Of a stretch of DNA of 7,456 nucleotides, positions 7,401 to 7,456 are shown one piece after another; position 1 is the stretch's first letter, and each line of letters starts with the position of its first letter. The notes below the pieces were generated by a model, which saw only the letters and a program-made list of their open reading frames with translations, was not told the DNA's origin and ran no database searches. The translations under genes and the position numbers were made by a program. Source of the stretch: Heritagella sp051881655 (GTDB lineage: Bacteria > Bacillota > Clostridia > Oscillospirales > Acutalibacteraceae); NCBI GenBank assembly GCA_051881655.1, contig JBJEQH010000202.1, positions 1-7,456 on the forward strand, in the 5' to 3' direction.

Positions 7401-7444
7401 GGGACAGTTTCGTAAAGTACGCTACGATTTGGAGGTAACATAGA

Positions 7445-7456
7445 ATGGCACGTGTA
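7445..7456 (+). CDS. rplT: 50S ribosomal protein L20 (first four codons, 3'-truncated by window edge)
   Basis: Only ATG GCA CGT GTA (Met-Ala-Arg-Val) is inside the window. It is called from three facts: GGAGGT at 7431-7436 with eight-base spacing, position 44 bases after rpmI in the conserved infC-rpmI-rplT order, and MARV, the usual start of L20. L20 helps assemble the large subunit early and in Bacillota is the repressor of this operon. The rest of the gene lies beyond the right edge. Confidence 0.9.

Noticed and set aside
7410..7427. Weak inverted repeat TCGTA/TACGA between rpmI and rplT
   Set aside because: Only five base pairs with an eight-base loop and no T tract. It is too weak to call a terminator or an operator, and the genes are conserved as co-transcribed.

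Overview
The window looks like ordinary core chromosome from a Gram-positive bacterium of the Bacillota, most likely a fairly GC-rich member of the Clostridia (an Oscillospirales/Ruminococcaceae-like organism would fit). This assignment is inference. It rests on the AddB-AddA pair instead of RecBCD, strong GGAGG-type ribosome binding sites, and an infC-rpmI-rplT operon with a long structured leader. All genes lie on the + strand. I found no mobile element, CRISPR array, tRNA, rRNA or sign of horizontal transfer, and no new multi-gene system.

Positions 1-6418 hold the recombinational repair pair. addB enters already in progress at the left edge, so its N-terminus is missing. It overlaps addA by 41 bp, and the addA ribosome binding site lies inside addB. 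Together they encode the AddAB helicase-nuclease, which processes double-strand DNA ends for RecA loading. Both nuclease domains, the four iron-sulfur cysteines of AddB and the helicase motifs of AddA are intact.

Positions 6419-6658 are a 240-bp gene-free interval. It has a near-perfect housekeeping promoter (TTGACT, 17 bp, TATAAT), then an untranslated leader of about 185 nt with a series of hairpins, including an intrinsic terminator upstream of the infC ribosome binding site. This layout matches the transcription-attenuation leader known upstream of infC-rpmI-rplT in Bacillota, where ribosomal protein L20 acts as repressor.

Positions 6659-7456 hold infC (initiation factor IF-3, apparently starting at the rare codon ATT), rpmI (ribosomal protein L35) and the first four codons of rplT (ribosomal protein L20), which runs off the right edge. 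These form a translation operon that is probably controlled twice: by L20 at the leader, and by IF-3 at its own non-canonical start codon.
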